Shown here: in pieces, positions 42,744-52,162 of the stretch
How the letters are laid out: the number at the start of each line of letters is the position of its first letter
Numbering within the stretch: the stretch's first letter is position 1
The notes under the pieces: generated by a model
The model's database searches: none
Seen by the model: the letters and a program-made list of their open reading frames with translations, nothing else
Told to the model about the DNA's origin: nothing
Program-made: the position numbers and the translations under genes
DNA from: Bradyrhizobium oligotrophicum S58
GTDB lineage: Bacteria > Pseudomonadota > Alphaproteobacteria > Rhizobiales > Xanthobacteraceae
Assembly (NCBI RefSeq): GCF_000344805.1
Contig: NC_020453.1
Coordinates: 310,001 to 374,000, forward strand
Direction of reading: 5' to 3'
DNA length: 64,000 nucleotides

Positions 42744-43316
42744 TCAGTCCGCGCGGTGGCGATGGGCAAGCGCGACGGCATGATCGCGGATGTCGGCAGG
42801 CCAGTCCACGAGCAGACTTGCGAAGCGACGGAGATCGTCGGCGAACAATGCGCGCGATGCCTCCTCGAACTGCGGCAGGTTGCCGCCCATCGCCGACATG
42901 AAGTGATAGGCCGCCTCGCGCGCTTCGCGCGCGCGATCCTTGTCGCCGCTGGTGCGGCGGGCCTCGTCGACCAGCTTGCGCAGCGCGACCGAGGCGCCGC
43001 CCGGCTGCGCGCTGAGCCATTCCCAATGGCGCGGCAGCAAGGTCACCTCGCGCGCGACCACGCCGAGGCGGGGGCGGCCGCGACCGCGCGGCTCGCTCGG
43101 CTGCTGATCCGGCGCCGCCGGGACTTCGCTCACGAGCCGAGCCAGGATCTCCCGGTCGCTGCCGCGCAGGTCGAGGTCGACCGGCCGCCCGGTGCGATCG
43201 CTGAAGATCGCGACCGGCGCGTGAGCCGTCGCGCCGTGTTTCAGCGCCAGCGCGACCTTGGGCAGCGCTCCGGCCGCGATTCGGGCCTGGCCGGCAAAGG
43301 CGGTGTAGGTATCCAT
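42744..43316 (-). CDS. DUF2239 family protein
   Basis: Starting at the ATG at 43316 (MDTYTAFAGQARIAAGALPK), the 190-residue product is a DUF2239 protein: VALALKHGATAHAPVAIFSD, VDLDLRGSDREILARL, then GRGRPRLGVVAREVTLLPRH and WEWLSAQPGGASVALRKLVD. The family is cytoplasmic, found mostly in proteobacteria, and its function is unknown. The RGRGRPRLGV segment resembles an AT-hook, and the following helices could be a ribbon-helix-helix-like DNA-binding part; that is inference. A perfect 18-bp inverted repeat begins 17 bp upstream of the start. Confidence 0.85.
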   Translation of the reverse strand: MDTYTAFAGQARIAAGALPKVALALKHGATAHAPVAIFSDRTGRPVDLDLRGSDREILARLVSEVPAAPDQQPSEPRGRGRPRLGVVAREVTLLPRHWEWLSAQPGGASVALRKLVDEARRTSGDKDRAREAREAAYHFMSAMGGNLPQFEEASRALFADDLRRFASLLVDWPADIRDHAVALAHRHRAD

Positions 43317-43333
43317 ATCCCGCAATCCCCTCT

Positions 43334-43372
43334 CCATGAGATTGCTGTCGGAGGCCGACAGCAATCTCATGG
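43334..43372. promoter_or_regulatory. Perfect 18-bp inverted repeat upstream of the DUF2239 gene
   Basis: CCATGAGATTGCTGTCGG and CCGACAGCAATCTCATGG are exact inverse copies separated by AGG. It lies between the divergent DUF2239 and GST genes, 17 bp from the DUF2239 start, so in its leader. There is no T-run on either side. It could be an operator or an RNA hairpin controlling translation. Confidence 0.6.
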
Positions 43373-43418
43373 TCTGTGGCAGGGCCGTTCTTGGCGTTTG
43401 ACCCTCGTGATGGCCCTT

Positions 43419-43464
43419 AATAAGACCCGGATGAAATTAAAGTCAATATTACCCGGGTGATTAT
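43419..43464. promoter_or_regulatory. Duplicated ACCCGG(G/A)TGA motif between DUF2239 and GST genes
   Basis: AATAAGACCCGGATGAAATT and CAATATTACCCGGGTGATTA are near copies whose ACCCGG cores begin at 43425 and 43451, 26 bp apart. The second is almost palindromic (ATTACCC / GGGTGAT). The block is AT-rich against the GC-rich background and lies in the shared promoter region. Confidence 0.45.
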
Positions 43465-43556
43465 TTCGCGCCTGCTCACGCGTTCCCCGCCTCGCCGAAC
43501 CGGTCCTGTCCTGCTACGGAACAGCGCCCGCCACTCGATCCGTCTTCGGGGACTTC

Positions 43557-44222
43557 ATGCTCACCGTTCACCATCTCAACAATTCCCGCTCGCAACGCGT
43601 GCTCTGGCTGCTCGAGGAGCTCGGCGTTCCCTATGAGATCATCCGCTACGAACGCCAGCCCGACATGCGCGCGCCAAAGGAGCTGCGCGCCATCCATCCG
43701 CTCGGCAAGTCGCCCGTCATCACCGATGGCGGCAACACCGTCGCCGAGTCCGGCGCCATCGTCGAATACCTGATCGAGAACTACGGCAATGGCCGGCTGA
43801 TCCCGCCGCCGAAGACACCGGAGCGGCTGCGCTATTCCTATTGGCTGCACTATGCCGAGGGCTCGGCGATGCCGCTGCTGCTGCTGAAGCTGCTGTTCAA
43901 CATCATGCCGAAGCGGGCGCCGGCGCTGCTGCGGCCCCTGGTGCGCAAAGTGTCGAACCAGGCGCTGACCACGCTGGTGAACCCGCAGCTGAAGCAGCAC
44001 ATGGCGTTCTGGGAGAGCGAGCTGCAGAAGAGCGAGTGGTTCGCCGGCGAGGCGTTCACCGCCGCCGACATCCAGATGAGCTTTCCGCTGCAGGCGGCGG
44101 CATCGCGCGGCGGCCTGGAGCACGGCCATCCGCGCGCGATGGATTTCCTCGCCCGCATCGAGGCACGGCCGGCCTACAAGATCGCGCTGGAGAAGGGCGG
44201 GCCCTACGAGGTCGGTCGCTGA
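43557..44222 (+). CDS. Glutathione S-transferase
   Basis: The 221-residue cytoplasmic GST has the thioredoxin-fold N-terminus TVHHLNNSRSQRVLWLLEEL with the active-site Ser in NSRSQR, the cis-Pro region GKSPVITDGG and the ESGAIVEYL motif, and an all-helical C-terminal domain including FTAADIQMSFPL. It conjugates glutathione to electrophiles; the class looks like the theta/beta-related bacterial type. The start is just after a weak site, in a region shared with the divergent DUF2239 gene, so they may be regulated together. Confidence 0.9.
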   Translation: MLTVHHLNNSRSQRVLWLLEELGVPYEIIRYERQPDMRAPKELRAIHPLGKSPVITDGGNTVAESGAIVEYLIENYGNGRLIPPPKTPERLRYSYWLHYAEGSAMPLLLLKLLFNIMPKRAPALLRPLVRKVSNQALTTLVNPQLKQHMAFWESELQKSEWFAGEAFTAADIQMSFPLQAAASRGGLEHGHPRAMDFLARIEARPAYKIALEKGGPYEVGR

Positions 44223-44225
44223 GCT

Positions 44226-45632
44226 CTATTTGGCGGCGGTCGCCGGTGCCTCGGTTGCCGCGATCACTTCGCGCACCAGCCGGGCGACACCTCTGATGTC
44301 GCCGTCCGGATCGACGGCGTCGCCGAGCCTGACCACCACCATGCGCTGGCTCGGCATGATCACGAGCCGCTGCCCGAGCAGGCCGAAGGCGAAGAACGCA
44401 TCCGGCGGGATGCCCTGCTTCGCGCGCCCTTGCGCATGAACGTGCTGGCTGCGGTTGGTCCACAATCCCGCGCCATAGTCGGTGTCGAGCGTGGCGGTCG
44501 CCGACATCGCCACCCAGCCCTCGGGCAGGATGCGCCTGTCGCCGACGACACCATCGCCGAGATAGAGCAGCCCCAGCTTGGTCCAGTCGCGCGCGCTTGC
44601 CAGCATGGAGCCATAGCCCTGGATCGTGCCGGTGCCGTCATATTGCAGCGTCACGTGCTGCATGCCGAGCGGATTGAACAGCTCGCGCCAGGCGAGCTCG
44701 ATGGTTTGCTCAGGCCCACCCGCGGCGTCGCGGATGATGCGGGCCAGGATCTGCGTGCTCGCGCTCGAATACGCCCAGCGCTGCCCGGGCGGCGCGATCA
44801 GCGGCGCATGCACGGCGTAGGCCGCCATGTCGCGATGGATCTCCATCTGGCTCGATGGATCGAACCCCGAATTGGTCTCGTCGAGCGCCAGGCCGCTGGT
44901 CATCCGCATCAGCTGCTCGATCGTGATGCCGTGACGCGGATCTCCGGCCTCGCGCCATTCCGCGACGGGCGCCGGGATCGACGGGCTGAGCTTGCCCTGC
45001 CGGGTCAGGATGCCGAGCAGGGCGTTGGTGACAGTCTTGGTCATCGAGAAGCCCATCAGCGGCGTCTCGACGGCGATGTTCGCCGCATAGCGTTCCGCGA
45101 TCACGCGACCGTCCTTGACGACGACGACCGCCTTGGTGCGGCGGAACGGCGGGCCGACCGGCTCCTCGAAGGCGTGATCGAGCGCAGCCTTGAGCGCGGG
45201 ATCGGTGGGCTCTACTGGCGCGCCTTCGGTGAAGTCGGGCAGGGCCGGAGCCGGCCCGGCGGCACGCAACGCAGCGACGTCGCTATGCGGCACATAGGGC
45301 GGCTTCTGGCCTTGCGATGACACGCAGCCGAGGCCGTCGTGGAACGAGGCACGGCTGGCATGCAGGCCGAGCAGCGACGCCTCCACCATTCCCATGTCGG
45401 GCTCGACCCGATAGCGCATCACGGCGCGCAGACGGCGCAGGCCGGGGCGCTCCATCGTCTCTGCAAACACCGTGTGCGGATCGAGGCCGGAGACGAAGGT
45501 CTTGGCGCAGATCATCTGCGCCACCGTGGTGGTTGCGGTGCGCAGCGCCCGGTCAGGCCGATAGGTGAGCCAGCCCGCCACCAGCAGGGCCGCAAACACC
45601 AGCAGACCAACTACGAATCTTCGCAAATGCAC
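44226..45632 (-). CDS. Beta-lactamase-related serine hydrolase (class C type), membrane-anchored
   Basis: The 468-residue protein has an N-terminal hydrophobic segment (VVGLLVFAALLVAGWL) that anchors it or exports it. From about residue 160 it has the beta-lactamase fold: the SxxK motif is S196-M-T-K199 in GFSMTKTVTNAL; the Tyr motif is YSS (WAYSSASTQILA) where class C enzymes usually have YxN; and HAQGRAKQG supplies the late motif region. Family members are esterases or DD-peptidases; the substrate is unknown. The gene ends 3 bp from the convergent GST gene. Confidence 0.84.
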   Translation of the reverse strand: MHLRRFVVGLLVFAALLVAGWLTYRPDRALRTATTTVAQMICAKTFVSGLDPHTVFAETMERPGLRRLRAVMRYRVEPDMGMVEASLLGLHASRASFHDGLGCVSSQGQKPPYVPHSDVAALRAAGPAPALPDFTEGAPVEPTDPALKAALDHAFEEPVGPPFRRTKAVVVVKDGRVIAERYAANIAVETPLMGFSMTKTVTNALLGILTRQGKLSPSIPAPVAEWREAGDPRHGITIEQLMRMTSGLALDETNSGFDPSSQMEIHRDMAAYAVHAPLIAPPGQRWAYSSASTQILARIIRDAAGGPEQTIELAWRELFNPLGMQHVTLQYDGTGTIQGYGSMLASARDWTKLGLLYLGDGVVGDRRILPEGWVAMSATATLDTDYGAGLWTNRSQHVHAQGRAKQGIPPDAFFAFGLLGQRLVIMPSQRMVVVRLGDAVDPDGDIRGVARLVREVIAATEAPATAAK

Positions 45633-45799
45633 TAGAACGTCCGACGCCGTCTTGCGGGCGAGCGGCGCTGCGCCCTGGTATGCTTCTAACGCGCCTCGGC
45701 CACCGCGCCAACGGAGGGAAGGGGCTGAACGGGCAGGACAGGCGGCGGCAAATCGTCATCCGGGCGGACGACACGGGCCTCACCTGGGAACCGGCGCCG

Positions 45800-47566
45800 T
45801 CAGCGCCCGGCCGCGGTCGCGCCCTTGCTGCGCGGATCCGGTGCGCCGACGAATCCATCCGAGGTCACCAGGATCGAATTGGCGGATGTCCGCCCCATCG
45901 GCTCCTCGATCTTGTGACCTCGTGCGCGCAGGCCGGCCAGAACGTCATCGGCAAAGCCCTTCTCGACCCGCACCTCGTCCGGCATCCATTGATGGTGCAG
46001 GCGCGGCGCGCCCACGGCCTGGCGAACGTCCATCTGGTAGTCGATCACGTTGACGATCACCTGCAGCACGGTCGAGATGATGCGGCTGCCGCCGGGCGAG
46101 CCCGTCACCAGCACCGGCTTGCCGTCCTTCAGCACGATGGTCGGCGACATCGACGATAGCGGCCGCTTGCCCGGGCCGGGCAGATTGGCCTCGAAACCGA
46201 CCAGGCCGAAGGCGTTGGAGGCGCCGGGCGCGGCGGTGAAATCGTCGAGCTCGTTGTTGAGCAGCACGCCAGTGCCGTCGGCGACCAGGCCGACGCCGTA
46301 AGGGAAGTTGAGCGTGTAGGTGTTGCTGACGGCGTTGCCGTCATTGTCGACCACCGAGAAATGCGTGGTGTTGCTGCCTTCGCGCAGCGGCTTGATGTTG
46401 AGGACATCGCCGGCGCTGGTGGCGTGCGCGGGATCGATGCCGGCGCGCTGGCGCGTGGCATAGTCCTTCGACAGCATCGCCCTGACGGGCGCATCGACGA
46501 AGGCGGGATCGCCGAGATAACGCGCGCGATCGGCATAGGCGCGCTTCATCGCCTCGATCAGGAGGTGCAGAGATGCCGGCGAGCCCTGCTTCAGCTCGGC
46601 GAGCGGAAAGCCTTCGAGGATGTTCAGCATCTCGATCAGCACGGTGCCGCCCGACGATGGCAGCGGCATCGAGACGATGTCGTGGCCGCGATAGGTGCCG
46701 CGCACCGGCGTGCGCAGCACCGGCTGGTAGGATTTCAGATCTGCCGACGTCATGATGCCGCCGGCATCCTGGATCGCCTTGGCAAGCTTGTCGGCGACCG
46801 GACCCTCGTAGAAACCGCGCGGGCCCTGCTCGGCGATCGCCGTGAGCGTTGCTGCGAGGTCGCGCTGGACCAGCCGGTCTCCCTCTTTGAGCACGGTGCC
46901 GTCGGGACGGATGAAGATCGCGGCCGACGATTTCCATTTCGCCAACCGCGGCGCCATCATCGGCAGCGTGACGGCGACGTCGTCGGCAACGGGGATGCCG
47001 TCGCGCGCCAGGACGATCGCCGGATGCAGCAGTTGCGCCAGCGTGAACTTGCCCGATCCGTATTTCTCCAAAGCGAGCGCGAGGCCGGCCACCGATCCGG
47101 GCACGCCGATCGACAGCGCGGAATCGCGCGACTTGGCATTGTCCGGCTTGCCGTCGGTGAGGAAGATGTCGCGCGTGATGGCGGCCGGGCCGGTCTCGCG
47201 GTAGTCGATCGCGATGTCCTCGTTGCTGGCGGCGAGATGAACGACCATGAATCCGCCGCCGCCGATATTGCCGGCGACCGGGTACGTGACCGCCATCGCA
47301 AAGCCGGTTGCGACCGCGGCATCGACCGCGTTGCCGCCGAGTTCCAGAACGCGCTGGCCAACCTGCGCGGCAATCCTTTCCTGCGCCACCACCATGCCAT
47401 GGGCCGGGGGTTGCGCTGGCGCGGCGAGACCGGGCGGCTGGAGCAGGTCGATGCCGCTGGCGTCGAGTGCCCGCGCCGGCAGGCTGGCGGCCTGCAACAG
47501 CATGAAGCCCGCAACCAGCCCGAAAACTGCGAGGAGCCGTCGTCGATCAATCGTGAACGTGACCAT
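45800..47566 (-). CDS. ggt: Gamma-glutamyltransferase
   Basis: Ggt is a periplasmic enzyme that hydrolyses or transfers the gamma-glutamyl group of glutathione. The 588-residue precursor has a signal peptide (to SLPARA) and autoprocesses at Thr400, the first Thr of NTTHFSVVDNDG, into large and small subunits. Further family motifs are MVVAQERIAAQVGQRVLELG, GNAVDAAVATGFAM, RETGPAAITRDIF, PLPSSGGTVLIEMLNILEG, and GSPGGSRIISTVLQVIVNV. Length and processing site fit the family. It is monocistronic. Confidence 0.95.
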   Translation of the reverse strand: MVTFTIDRRRLLAVFGLVAGFMLLQAASLPARALDASGIDLLQPPGLAAPAQPPAHGMVVAQERIAAQVGQRVLELGGNAVDAAVATGFAMAVTYPVAGNIGGGGFMVVHLAASNEDIAIDYRETGPAAITRDIFLTDGKPDNAKSRDSALSIGVPGSVAGLALALEKYGSGKFTLAQLLHPAIVLARDGIPVADDVAVTLPMMAPRLAKWKSSAAIFIRPDGTVLKEGDRLVQRDLAATLTAIAEQGPRGFYEGPVADKLAKAIQDAGGIMTSADLKSYQPVLRTPVRGTYRGHDIVSMPLPSSGGTVLIEMLNILEGFPLAELKQGSPASLHLLIEAMKRAYADRARYLGDPAFVDAPVRAMLSKDYATRQRAGIDPAHATSAGDVLNIKPLREGSNTTHFSVVDNDGNAVSNTYTLNFPYGVGLVADGTGVLLNNELDDFTAAPGASNAFGLVGFEANLPGPGKRPLSSMSPTIVLKDGKPVLVTGSPGGSRIISTVLQVIVNVIDYQMDVRQAVGAPRLHHQWMPDEVRVEKGFADDVLAGLRARGHKIEEPMGRTSANSILVTSDGFVGAPDPRSKGATAAGR

Positions 47567-47667
47567 CGAGATTCTGCCGTTGCTGACATCCGCATGCGAT
47601 CGTCAGATGTTATAGGGCCGCCCCGCCCACGTAAAACGCGACAGCGTGATCGCAGAGGATTTCCGGA

Positions 47668-49059
47668 ATGGCCGTCACCACGATCGAGACCTCCGGCGCG
47701 GCCGACGGCCGACTGTATCCCGGTCGCACGGCCGTCGTCAGCTGGATCTTCTTCGATTGGGCGACGCAGCCCTATTTCACGCTGATCACGACCTTCGTGT
47801 TCGCGCCCTATTTCGCCGCGCATGTCGCGCCCAACGCCGCCAGCGGCCAGGCGCTGTGGGGCTTCGCCACGGCCGCGGCCGGCATCGTCATCGCGCTGCT
47901 GTCGCCCGTGTTCGGTGCCATCGCCGACGCCACCGGCCGGCGCAAGCCGTGGATCGCGGCGTTCGGCGCCATGCTGGTGATCGGCTCGTGCCTGATGTGG
48001 ATCGGGCGTCCCGGGGCCCCCGATCTGATTCCGCCGCTGCTGGCGGCCTACGTGATCGCGACCATCGGCGTCGAGTTCGCGACCGTGTTCAACAATGCGA
48101 TGATGCCAACCCTGGTGCCGCCCGAGCGCATCGGCCGCCTGTCCGGCACCGGCTGGGCCACCGGTTATGTCGGAGGCATCGTCTCGCTCATCATCGTGCT
48201 CGGCTTTCTCGCCGCCAATCCCGACACGGGCCGCACGCTGTTCGGGGTCATGCCGCTGTTCGGGCTCGATCCCGTGACACATGAAGGCGACCGCATCTCC
48301 GGTCCGCTCACCGGGCTCTGGTTCATCGCGTTCGTGCTGCCGATGTTTCTGTTCACGCCGGACTATCCGGCGCGGCATCGGTTGGGTGCCGCGGTGCGTG
48401 AAGGCATCGGCCAATTGAGAGAGACGCTGCGCAGCCTGCCGCAGCAGCGCGACGTCGCGCTCTTTCTCATTGCCAACATGATCTACACCGATGGGCTGGT
48501 GTCGCTGTTCGCGTTCGGCGGCATCTATGCCGCCGGCACGTTCGGCTGGAACACGATCCAGATCGGCACCTTCGGCATCATCCTCGCCGCCGCCGGCACG
48601 CTGGGGGGCTGGCTCGGCGGCAAGCTCGATGATCTCCTGGGACCGAAGCGCGTCATCGCTGGCAGTATGACCCTGCTGCTGCTCGCGATCGTCGGGATAC
48701 TCATGGTCAACACTGACTCGATCCTGTTCATTCCGGTGGCGCCGGCGATGCCCGGCGGCCCGCTGTTCGCCTCGCTGCCGGAGCGCGCCTATCTCGTGCT
48801 CGGCTGCATCATCGGCGCCTGCGGCGCGCCGCTGCAGGCCGCGTCGCGCTCGCTGCTGATCAGGATGGTGCCGAGGGATCGCGTCGCGCAGTATTTCGGG
48901 CTTTTCGCGCTCACGGGCAAGGTGACGTCGTTCATCGGCCCGCTGCTGATCGGCATCATCACCGCCGCGACAGCGAGCCAGAAGGCCGGCATGGCCGTGC
49001 TGGTGCTGTTCTTCGCAACGGGGCTGCTGCTGTTGTCCCAGGTCAGGGTTCGCGCGTGA
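47668..49059 (+). CDS. MFS transporter, UMF1/Atg22-like
   Basis: The 463-residue inner-membrane protein has 12 predicted helices. It starts SWIFFDWATQPYFTLITTF, the hallmark of the Atg22-like (vacuole effluxer) UMF1 family, and has LSPVFGAIADATGRRKPWIA, a typical MFS loop-2 signature. Substrates of bacterial UMF1 proteins are unknown; yeast Atg22 exports amino acids. The gene stands alone, divergent from ggt. Confidence 0.88.
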   Translation: MAVTTIETSGAADGRLYPGRTAVVSWIFFDWATQPYFTLITTFVFAPYFAAHVAPNAASGQALWGFATAAAGIVIALLSPVFGAIADATGRRKPWIAAFGAMLVIGSCLMWIGRPGAPDLIPPLLAAYVIATIGVEFATVFNNAMMPTLVPPERIGRLSGTGWATGYVGGIVSLIIVLGFLAANPDTGRTLFGVMPLFGLDPVTHEGDRISGPLTGLWFIAFVLPMFLFTPDYPARHRLGAAVREGIGQLRETLRSLPQQRDVALFLIANMIYTDGLVSLFAFGGIYAAGTFGWNTIQIGTFGIILAAAGTLGGWLGGKLDDLLGPKRVIAGSMTLLLLAIVGILMVNTDSILFIPVAPAMPGGPLFASLPERAYLVLGCIIGACGAPLQAASRSLLIRMVPRDRVAQYFGLFALTGKVTSFIGPLLIGIITAATASQKAGMAVLVLFFATGLLLLSQVRVRA

Positions 49060-49395
49060 CGCCCGCTCCGCGGTGAGGCCGACGATGCTCGCAATACGCG
49101 GATACCATATGAAGTCGCCGATTTCCCCCGCGAACGATGAATGCGGCGCTTAGGGTAGATGGTCGCGGTCGGCTCAGAGGTCTGGCGTCCATTCGGGGAT
49201 GGCTTCTCATGGGTCGTTAGTCATTAGTCCAGAAGAAGCGCTGGCAACATAGTACTGATAGCGGCGACCGCGAACGCGCCGACAACATGCATTCTTAACC
49301 GTGTCGATGTCCTTCAGACCGGGGGCTTGTCGCGTTAACACCATTCGCGGCCTCCGTACCTACGATTTTCCCGGTGACGACCATCGAGGGAATTC
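49060..49395. other. Intergenic region upstream of the GGDEF-EAL gene
   Basis: In these 336 bp I see no gene or obvious repeat. TTAACCGTG at about 49297 and GTTAACACC at about 49336 are TTAAC half-sites but lack the spacing of a CtrA box. Confidence 0.4.
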
Positions 49396-52128
49396 ATGTC
49401 GTGGGCCATTCGCTTGCGTAGCGGCTTGTCAGCGGGCGCTGTGCGGGAGAGCGGCGGGCAGCCGACCCGCCGGACGGCCACGACCCGGCCGATCGTGGTC
49501 CTCGTGCTGTGCGGCGCATTTCTCATCGCGCTCGTGATCGGCGTGATCGCCCTCATCCTGTCCAATCTGCGTCAGCATGCGATCGAACAGAGCAAGCAGC
49601 AGCTTCTGGCAACCGCGACCGTGCTCGTCCGGCAGACGGCGCGCGACTTCCAGTCGATCGATCTCATCGAGGCCAATCTGATCGAATACATGGAGACGCT
49701 CGCGATCGTCTCCGATGAGCTCTATGGCCGCGCCATGGTGGGCCGTGGCATCCACCTGTTGCTGAAGGACAGGATCAGCGGCTTCCCGCATATCAAGGCG
49801 GTGATGCTGGTCGGCGCGGATGGCCGGCTGATCAACTCATCGGAGGCCTGGCCGATCCCGCAAATCGATTTTGCCGGGCGGGATTTCTTCGAGGCGCTGA
49901 AGACAAGCCCGAGATTGAGCTCGATCATCGGCGCGCCGACGCTGGATCCCCAGAACGGCGCTGGGATCATATCTTTCGCCCGCAAATTCCGGGGATCGAA
50001 CGGAGAATTCCTCGGTCTCGTGGTTTGCACGGTCGCGTCGCAGTATTTCGAGGAGTCCTATGGCACGCTGGCGCGCGGGACCGATGAATCGACGGCGCTG
50101 TTTCGCGATGACGGCACCTTGCTCGTGCACTACCCACATGTCGATCCACAGATCGGAAATTCATTTGCTCACGTCGTTCCTCGCGCAAGGATGCTGCGGG
50201 CGGGCCGGGGCGCGAACGCGCCGCACGATGTCGAAAATTCCGGGCGACTGATCGCTGAAGCGCGGCTGCCGAACGTCCCGATCAGCCTGACGGCAAGTAC
50301 GACGGTCGCCGCCGCGCTGGGCGACTGGTGGACGGAGGCGTCCTATCTGGTCGGCCTTACCATCGTCCTCGTCGTCGCGATCGGCGGCACGGGCGCCGTC
50401 GTCGTGCAGTTCTTCCGCAGGCAAAGCATCCAGCTCGACGCCACGCTGAACAACCTGTCGCAGGGCGTCTGCATGTACGACCAGCACCGGCGCCTGATCC
50501 TGTGCAATGACCGCTATGCCGAGATGTTCCACCTGCCGCACGAACTGACGATGCCGGGGATCACGCTCGACCAGATCTTCGACCATCAGGTCTCGCACGG
50601 CCTGCATCCGGAAAGCGGTCCGCACCGGTACATCCGCGGGATGATGGACATCGTCGCCGCCAACGAACCGGCGAGCACGGTGACGGAGTTTTCCGACGGG
50701 CGCGCCATGGTGACCGTGTTCCGTCCGGCGCCAGGCGGTGGCTTCGTCACCACGGTCGAGGACATCTCAGAGCAGAAACGCGCCGAGAAGCGGATCGCGT
50801 ATATCGCCCACCACGACTCGCTGACCGGTCTGCACAATCGCGCGGCGTTCTCCGACTATCTCGCGACGACCATCGAAGAGACCGTGCGCACCGGCGGCAC
50901 GTTCGCGATCCTGTGCCTCGATCTCGACCGCTTCAAGGAGGTCAACGACCTCCACGGCCATCTGGTCGGCGATGCATTGCTGCGCGAGGTGGCGAGGCGG
51001 CTGCAGGCCGTTGCCGGCGGCGCCTTCCTGGCGCGCGTGGGCGGCGACGAATTCGTGGTCATCACCGTCGGCGAGGCGCAGGCCGCGGCCGTAGGCCAGC
51101 TGGCCGAGCAGCTCAGGACCGTGCTGCGCGGCGATATCGAGATCGCCGGACGGCAGCTGGGCATCGGACTGAGCATCGGCATTGCCTCCTGTCCCGCCGA
51201 TGGGGCCACGCCGGAAACGCTGCTCGCCAACGCCGACGTCGCGCTGTACCGCGCCAAGGCCGAAGGACGCGACGCGATCAGATTTTTCGAGGCCGACATG
51301 GCCGCTCAGTTGCGCGATCAACGCGAACTGCAGCACGACCTGCAGTCCGCGGTCTCCAACGACGAGTTGCGGCTCGACTTCCAGCCGCTGGCGAAGATCG
51401 ACGGCGAGATCGTGGGCTTCGAAGCGCTGGTTCGCTGGCACCATCCGAGTCGTGGCCTGGTGCCGCCGGGAGTCTTCATTCCGCTGACGGAAGAGAACGG
51501 CCTGATCATCCCGATCGGCGAATGGATCCTGCGCGCCGCATGCCGTGAGGCGGCATCGTGGTCGAACAGGCTGCAGATTTCCGTCAACCTGTCGCCGGTG
51601 CAATTCCGCAACGACGACATCGTGCGGCTCGTCCACGAGACCCTGATCGAGACCGGATTGGATGCAGCGCGCCTCGAACTCGAGATCACGGAAGGCGTCC
51701 TGATCGACGATTTCTCCCGCGCGATGTCGATCCTGCGACGGCTCAAGGCGCTCGGCGTGCGCATCGCGCTCGATGATTTCGGCACCGGCTATTCCTCGAT
51801 GTCCTATCTGCAGGCATTCCCGTTCGACATGATCAAGATCGATCGCAGCTTCATCTCGAATCTCGAGCGCAGCGCGCAATCGAAGGCCCTGTTGCGCGGC
51901 GTCATCGGACTGGCGCGCGGGCTCGAGCTTCCGGTGACCGCCGAGGGCGTCGAGACGCGAGCTCAGCTCGATGTGCTCACGCGCGCCGGCTGCGACCTCG
52001 TACAGGGCTACCTGATCGGACGCCCCGGCTCGATCGACGGCTATGCCGGCATCGTGGGCCGGCCGACCGGTCCGGAACGGCGTAGTTCGTCGGCGAGCCA
52101 AACAAATAGTATGCGCGGCGCGCGATGA
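49396..52128 (+). CDS. Membrane sensor with dCache, PAS, GGDEF and EAL domains
   Basis: The 910-residue inner-membrane protein has two membrane helices (about 31-53 and 320-340) enclosing a periplasmic dCache-type sensor (DRISGFPHIKAVMLVGADGR, FAGRDFFEALKTSP). A PAS domain follows (about 350-465, LNNLSQGVCMYDQHRRLILC). The GGDEF motif is intact at 549-553 (RVGGDEFVVI), and the EAL domain has EAL at 676-678 (GFEALVRWHHP) with EITEG and DDFGTGYSSMSYL. Both synthesis and breakdown of cyclic di-GMP are therefore possible, gated by the dCache ligand. It lies 34 bp before an orphan solute-binding protein gene. Confidence 0.93.
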   Translation: MSWAIRLRSGLSAGAVRESGGQPTRRTATTRPIVVLVLCGAFLIALVIGVIALILSNLRQHAIEQSKQQLLATATVLVRQTARDFQSIDLIEANLIEYMETLAIVSDELYGRAMVGRGIHLLLKDRISGFPHIKAVMLVGADGRLINSSEAWPIPQIDFAGRDFFEALKTSPRLSSIIGAPTLDPQNGAGIISFARKFRGSNGEFLGLVVCTVASQYFEESYGTLARGTDESTALFRDDGTLLVHYPHVDPQIGNSFAHVVPRARMLRAGRGANAPHDVENSGRLIAEARLPNVPISLTASTTVAAALGDWWTEASYLVGLTIVLVVAIGGTGAVVVQFFRRQSIQLDATLNNLSQGVCMYDQHRRLILCNDRYAEMFHLPHELTMPGITLDQIFDHQVSHGLHPESGPHRYIRGMMDIVAANEPASTVTEFSDGRAMVTVFRPAPGGGFVTTVEDISEQKRAEKRIAYIAHHDSLTGLHNRAAFSDYLATTIEETVRTGGTFAILCLDLDRFKEVNDLHGHLVGDALLREVARRLQAVAGGAFLARVGGDEFVVITVGEAQAAAVGQLAEQLRTVLRGDIEIAGRQLGIGLSIGIASCPADGATPETLLANADVALYRAKAEGRDAIRFFEADMAAQLRDQRELQHDLQSAVSNDELRLDFQPLAKIDGEIVGFEALVRWHHPSRGLVPPGVFIPLTEENGLIIPIGEWILRAACREAASWSNRLQISVNLSPVQFRNDDIVRLVHETLIETGLDAARLELEITEGVLIDDFSRAMSILRRLKALGVRIALDDFGTGYSSMSYLQAFPFDMIKIDRSFISNLERSAQSKALLRGVIGLARGLELPVTAEGVETRAQLDVLTRAGCDLVQGYLIGRPGSIDGYAGIVGRPTGPERRSSSASQTNSMRGAR

Positions 52129-52162
52129 TCGCCGCGACCGCAAGCTCCAGGGAGGAGATCGA

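Noticed and set aside
46957..48414. Open frame of 485 codons on the minus strand spanning ggt and the MFS transporter
   Set aside because: It overlaps two genes with strong family signatures and translates to low-complexity sequence.
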